DNA from: an uncultured Acetatifactor sp.
Lineage (GTDB): Bacteria > Bacillota > Clostridia > Lachnospirales > Lachnospiraceae
Length of the DNA: 36,431 nucleotides
Direction: 5' to 3'
Assembly: GCA_910577185.1 (NCBI GenBank)
Contig: CAJTLR010000035.1
Span: 1 to 36,431 of the forward strand
In this document: positions 32,843-36,431 of the stretch, piece by piece
How the letters are laid out: every line of letters begins with the position of its first letter
Numbering within the stretch: the first letter of the stretch is position 1
Position numbers and translations under genes: made by a program
Notes under the pieces: model-generated
Told to the model about the DNA's origin: nothing
The model's input: the letters and a program-made list of their open reading frames with translations, nothing else
Database searches by the model: none

Positions 32843-32895
32843 AGGGTTACCGGAAATCAAAGTCCCCGCAGCAATAAACAGAATGGAGAATTAAT

Positions 32896-33741
32896 ATGAT
32901 CAAAAGTTTTTTAAAGGGTGTTGTCATCGGCATTGCGAATATTGTCCCGGGAGTCAGCGGAGGCACCATGATGGTGGCCATGGGTATTTATGACAAGCTG
33001 ATTCACTGCATCACGCATTTGTTCAGTGAGTTTAAGAAGAGTGTGCTGTTTCTGCTCCCCATTGCGGTGGGCATGGTGGCGGCAATTGCCGGAAGTTCCT
33101 TCGGGCTTGTGTTTCTTTTTGAAAATTTTCCCATCCAGACCAATCTGCTGTTTATCGGTCTGATCCTGGGCGGCCTTCCTGCGATCTGGAAAAACGTGAA
33201 AGGAAAGAGCATCAAGGCGGGCCATATAGCGGCGTGTATTCTGTTTTTCGCGCTGGTGGTGGGCATGGCGCTGATGGGGGAGACGGAAGAGCGGGCGGCA
33301 GACCTGTCTTTCAGTATCTGGAATGTACTGATACTGCTGGGCGTGGGCGTAATTACCTCCGCAACCATGGTGATTCCCGGGGTCAGCGGTTCCATGGTGC
33401 TGATGCTGATGGGTTTCTATTATCCGGTGCTGAACACCGTGAAGGAATTCTTTTCCGATCTGGCGGCATTCAATGTACAGGGGCTTCTGAAGGGCTGCGG
33501 AATCCTGATTCCTTTCGGCATCGGGGTAGTGGCGGGTATTTTCGGGGTCGCCAAGCTGGTGGAGATTGTCTTTGAGAAATTTCCCCTCTATGCCTACTGG
33601 GCTATCATCGGCCTGATCGTCTCCTCGCCGGTTGCCATACTCCTCATGGGGACATTCCCCGCAGTGACGGTTCTGAGCGTGGTGACGGGAGTGGCTGCCC
33701 TGGCGGTGGGCGCCGTGATTGCCATGAAACTGGGGGAATGA
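32896..33741 (+). CDS. popT: DUF368 / PopT polyprenyl-phosphate transporter
   Basis: 281-residue membrane protein with about eight helices. The duplicated signature NIVPGVSGGTM (near residue 16) and MVIPGVSGSMVL (near 158) is the family hallmark. DUF368 proteins were linked to return of undecaprenyl phosphate, the lipid carrier of cell-wall and surface-glycan synthesis, to the inner face of the membrane. The glycosyltransferase nearby fits an envelope role. GGAG precedes ATG 32896 by 7 nt. Symbol used by homology. Confidence 0.85.
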   Translation: MIKSFLKGVVIGIANIVPGVSGGTMMVAMGIYDKLIHCITHLFSEFKKSVLFLLPIAVGMVAAIAGSSFGLVFLFENFPIQTNLLFIGLILGGLPAIWKNVKGKSIKAGHIAACILFFALVVGMALMGETEERAADLSFSIWNVLILLGVGVITSATMVIPGVSGSMVLMLMGFYYPVLNTVKEFFSDLAAFNVQGLLKGCGILIPFGIGVVAGIFGVAKLVEIVFEKFPLYAYWAIIGLIVSSPVAILLMGTFPAVTVLSVVTGVAALAVGAVIAMKLGE

Positions 33742-33750
33742 TGTGTTGCC

Positions 33751-33767
33751 GCCGTCAGACAGACGGC
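33751..33767 (+). other. Small hairpin abutting the regulator's ribosome site
   Basis: GCCGTC-AGACA-GACGGC is a 6-bp stem that ends one base before AGGAG (33768-33772) of the AraC-family gene. It could tune initiation of translation. Confidence 0.4.
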
Positions 33768-33780
33768 AGGAGAAATGTCC

Positions 33781-35934
33781 ATGTTTCAAAGTAAACTATT
33801 CTTAAGGTTGTTTTTCACATATATTCTGGTGATTGCTTCGTACATGATTCTCTGTATCAGCTTTCTGTTTTACGAAAATAACCAGATCAATGAAATTCAG
33901 GAAAAACGGATCAGTGAAATCCAGCTGGATGCGGTTGGCAATACCATGGAGCAGCGGATTGCCACTGCGCAGAATATTGTTCAGAATCTCAGCTATTCCA
34001 CCACAATGAAGCAGCTCTATATCAGTGAGAGAACCGGGGAACAGCTGGATTCTTACGCGCTTTTTTCCATACAGAGCGAGATGAAGAGCGCGCTGATAAC
34101 GGGCAACCGCTCCATTTACCAGATTGTGCTTTTTGTGGATGGCAGCAATAAGGCGTACTCCGGCGGAGGGGTCATCGCCCTGACGGACAGCTATGTGCCG
34201 CTGGGGGAAAGCCTGCCTTATGTGCTGGTGGACACAGTGGGAAATGCGTTTCAGATTGACGGAACGAAGCGGTATTCCTTTAACACGGAGTACCTATTGT
34301 ACTGCGACGCCTATTCCTATCAGAACGGAAGCGACATCGGCACCATGTGCATCATGTTTGACCTGAAGCGCCTGGGCAACGACCTGAAGGATGTTCTGGA
34401 GGAGGGGTACAGTGCCCGGATCCGGTATCTGGAGGAGGATATATTCTGCCAGGGGGAAATGGAAGGGGAAGTGTGCGTCAGGGAATCGGACCTGATGCCG
34501 GGACTGTTTTATGAAATTTATGTGCCGGAAAACATGGGGGCTGAGGTAAACCGCTATTTTTATTTCACCCTGCTGGGCATCGTGGTGATTTCGGCGGTCT
34601 TTCTGGCGCTGGCCTATGCGGTGAGCAGGCGGTATTACATGCCCATAGACCATCTGGAGCAAATGGTATCTTCCGGTCAGGACAGCTGTTCGGATGAAAT
34701 GGAAAAAATTATCCGGGGAATCCAGGATCTCATCGGGGAGAAGAACGAATACCGGGAAAAAATGCTGACCATAACCCCTTATGCCAGAACGGGCATGCTG
34801 CATTCCATGATCGCGGGAAACCTGGCAAAGGAGAGCGTGAATATATTTCTGGACGAAAATTATCTGGATTTGATTAAGCCGTATTATATTGTTTCGGTGG
34901 TCAATTTCGCCTTTGACGGCAAGCCCTGCCTGAAGGAAGAAGAATACCGACGGAAGACGGAGGAACTGTTCCACACCATTACGGAAATGTTTTCCACGGA
35001 TGAGATACATATTGTTTATTATTTCAGAGATAGTTACAATGTATTTCTGATTACCAATTTTGAGACGGAACAGAGAGGGGACGATCTGTTTTACCAGATT
35101 CATAAGTATGTGAGTACGGCGGCAGAGAAGGATTACTGCCATGTGACCATGGGAGTGGATGTGCTGCGGGATGACATCGGGGAACTGAAAGAGGCCTGCG
35201 GGGGAGCGTTCAGGGCGCTGGACGGTATTTTGACGGATGGCAGGGGGACCGTGTATTTCCTGGAAGACATGGGAGGAAAGACGAACCATTATTATTTCCC
35301 GGTGAATTTCCGGGAGAAGCTGAAACACTGCCTGCTGAAGCAGGATATGGTGGAAATACACAAACTGCTGTTTGACATTTACAAGACAAACCTGGATATC
35401 GCGGGTTCTCCGGAAATGTACAGGGCCTTGGTGGATGAATTTCATCTGACGGTCATCAAGACATTGCGGGAGATCACGGAACTGAACACGGTGCATCTGA
35501 ACATTAAAAAATTTGAGGGACTTGCCACCCTGCAGGACATTTTTGATTACTATGATGCGGCGCTGCTTTCGGTGATGGATGCGCTGCGGGATCAGGGAAG
35601 GCAGGATGACACCAGGCTGGAAGAGGATATTGCGGAATATATTGACTCCCATTACTGTGATGCGGATTTATCCATGCAGAGTCTCACGGACCGGTTTAAC
35701 GTGAGTAATAAATACCTGAGCCTTCTGTGCAAGGAACGGTTCGGAGTCACATACCTGCAGTATGTGCAGACAAAACGGATCAGGAAAGCGGCGGAACTGC
35801 TCAGGGATAAACAGCTCTCCCTGACGGAGGTGGGCGTCATGTGCGGTTACACGAACCAGCTCACCTTCCGGCGCAACTTCAAGAGCGTTATGGGCGTGAA
35901 TCCCAGTGTTTATCAGGAAAATCAGGAATCGTAA
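33781..35934 (+). CDS. Membrane-bound AraC-family transcriptional regulator (YesN-like)
   Basis: 717-residue sensor-regulator. The first transmembrane helix is at about residues 6-26, an extracellular cache-like sensor spans about 27-258, and the second helix is at about 259-281. A cytoplasmic segment (about 330-480) resembles the degenerate GGDEF-like region of such proteins. The C-terminal two helix-turn-helix motifs (about 620-710; SMQSLTDRFNVSNKYLS and SLTEVGVMCGYTNQLTFRR) bind DNA. Such regulators in Lachnospiraceae usually control carbohydrate transport and hydrolase genes in response to an outside sugar. ATG 33781 is preferred, 8 nt after AGGAG; ATG 33775 is only 2 nt away from it. Its targets are unknown. 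Confidence 0.92.
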   Translation: MFQSKLFLRLFFTYILVIASYMILCISFLFYENNQINEIQEKRISEIQLDAVGNTMEQRIATAQNIVQNLSYSTTMKQLYISERTGEQLDSYALFSIQSEMKSALITGNRSIYQIVLFVDGSNKAYSGGGVIALTDSYVPLGESLPYVLVDTVGNAFQIDGTKRYSFNTEYLLYCDAYSYQNGSDIGTMCIMFDLKRLGNDLKDVLEEGYSARIRYLEEDIFCQGEMEGEVCVRESDLMPGLFYEIYVPENMGAEVNRYFYFTLLGIVVISAVFLALAYAVSRRYYMPIDHLEQMVSSGQDSCSDEMEKIIRGIQDLIGEKNEYREKMLTITPYARTGMLHSMIAGNLAKESVNIFLDENYLDLIKPYYIVSVVNFAFDGKPCLKEEEYRRKTEELFHTITEMFSTDEIHIVYYFRDSYNVFLITNFETEQRGDDLFYQIHKYVSTAAEKDYCHVTMGVDVLRDDIGELKEACGGAFRALDGILTDGRGTVYFLEDMGGKTNHYYFPVNFREKLKHCLLKQDMVEIHKLLFDIYKTNLDIAGSPEMYRALVDEFHLTVIKTLREITELNTVHLNIKKFEGLATLQDIFDYYDAALLSVMDALRDQGRQDDTRLEEDIAEYIDSHYCDADLSMQSLTDRFNVSNKYLSLLCKERFGVTYLQYVQTKRIRKAAELLRDKQLSLTEVGVMCGYTNQLTFRRNFKSVMGVNPSVYQENQES

Positions 35935-35952
35935 AAAAGTGATGCCACAAGG

Positions 35953-35989
35953 AAAAAATGATGCTTTTCCCGGAAAGCATCATTTTTTT
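35953..35989. terminator. Rho-independent terminator after the AraC-family gene
   Basis: AAATGATGCTTT (35956-35967) pairs with AAAGCATCATTT (35974-35985) around TCCCGG; T tracts flank it on both strands, so it can act in both directions. Confidence 0.9.
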
Positions 35990-36009
35990 GTGTCACAGTA
36001 AAAATAAAC

Positions 36010-36431
36010 CACCGGCTATGCCGGTGAGTCCCCAGCTGCTTTAGCTATAAAAAAGAAACCTCCCATGGTATGATAGATATGGGTTTGCCAACCATAAAAA
36101 CATACAAAGGAGGTATCCAAAATGGATAATAACAGTTTAGCGCATACCAAGTGGGAATGCAAGTATCATTTAGTGTTTGCCCCAAAGTACAGAAGGCAGA
36201 TTATATATGGAAAGATTAAGGCAGATGTGGCACAGATACTGAGTACGCTGTGCAAGAGGAAAGGAATCGAAATAATAGAAGCAGAGTGCTGTAAGGATCA
36301 TGTGCATATGCTGGTAAGGATTCCGCCCAAGTACAGTGTGTCGGAAATAATGGGGTATCTGAAAGGGAAAAGCTCGCTGATGATATTCGAGCGACATGCA
36401 AACCTGAAGTATAAATATGGGAACCGGCATT
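36010..36431 (+). mobile_element. IS200/IS605-family element, left part
   Basis: The left-end hairpin CACCGGC-TAT-GCCGGTG (36010-36026) followed by tnpA on the same strand is the layout of IS200-type elements, which move as single strands and have subterminal hairpins in place of inverted repeats. A TGGTATGAT extended -10 (36066-36074) may drive tnpA. The exact left cleavage site lies close to 35990-36009 but cannot be fixed without the right end, which is outside the window. Confidence 0.82.
36122..36431 (+). CDS. tnpA: IS200-type Y1 transposase TnpA, cut by window end
   Basis: The first 103 residues are present. The protein opens MDNNSLAHTKWECKYHLVFA, the usual start of IS200 TnpA, and carries the HUH motif DHVHM with H60 and H62, which hold the metal ion. 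The catalytic tyrosine (expected near residue 125) lies beyond the edge. AAAGGAGG precedes ATG 36122 by about 8 nt. The reading frame is intact as far as seen. The gene follows the terminator of the AraC-family gene. Confidence 0.93.
   Translation, partial: MDNNSLAHTKWECKYHLVFAPKYRRQIIYGKIKADVAQILSTLCKRKGIEIIEAECCKDHVHMLVRIPPKYSVSEIMGYLKGKSSLMIFERHANLKYKYGNRH

Overview
The window looks like a chromosomal segment of a gut-type Lachnospiraceae (Clostridia). The evidence is moderately GC-rich coding sequence with AT-rich promoters, strong GGAGG-type ribosome binding sites, many cytoplasmic glycosidases, transmembrane AraC-family sensing, and proteins typical of that family (DUF4867, DUF2871, histidine-less HPr, COG3044 ATPase). 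The call rests on protein recognition only; no rRNA or tRNA is present.

Layout. 162-9087 (+): four large carbohydrate enzymes in a row (GH78 alpha-L-rhamnosidase, a beta-propeller glycosidase, GH42 beta-galactosidase, a GH106-like glycosidase). 9224-10372 (-): a tocopherol-cyclase-like protein, divergent from a second unit at 10742-15280 (+) holding a histidine-less HPr, an amylosucrase-type GH13, a COG3044 ATPase and a DUF2871 membrane protein. 15264-16646 (-): a MATE efflux pump whose 3' end overlaps DUF2871. 16797-21632 (+): SGNH esterase, DUF4867, xylulokinase and sulfatase. 21753-24323 (-): a complete polar amino-acid ABC transporter. 24698-29873 (+): pectin methylesterase, rhamnogalacturonan acetylesterase, a FucI/AraA-type isomerase and GH51 arabinofuranosidase. 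30056-30166 (-): a 36-residue membrane peptide. 30572-35934 (+): glycosyltransferase 2, HisC, a DUF368/PopT lipid-carrier transporter and a membrane-bound AraC regulator. From about 36000 on lies the left part of an IS200/IS605 element whose tnpA is cut by the window end.

How they fit: the hydrolases and esterases together match stepwise removal of rhamnose, galactose, arabinose, methyl and acetyl groups from pectic oligosaccharides, probably rhamnogalacturonan I side chains. None of these enzymes has a recognisable signal peptide, so the work is probably done in the cytoplasm on imported oligomers. Released pentoses could pass through the isomerase and xylulokinase into the pentose phosphate pathway. 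No sugar importer, rhamnose kinase or aldolase lies in the window.

The most unusual signal is non-coding. Between the SGNH esterase and DUF4867 are two tandem copies of a two-stem, crossing (H-type pseudoknot) RNA architecture, with identical spacing and several compensatory base changes. The second copy ends at the DUF4867 ribosome binding site. A second, hairpin-rich element sits just after DUF4867 and before xylulokinase. Several other structured intergenic elements occur at 9133-9204, 23338-23388, 28127-28275 and 32776-32842, two of which share a sequence core.
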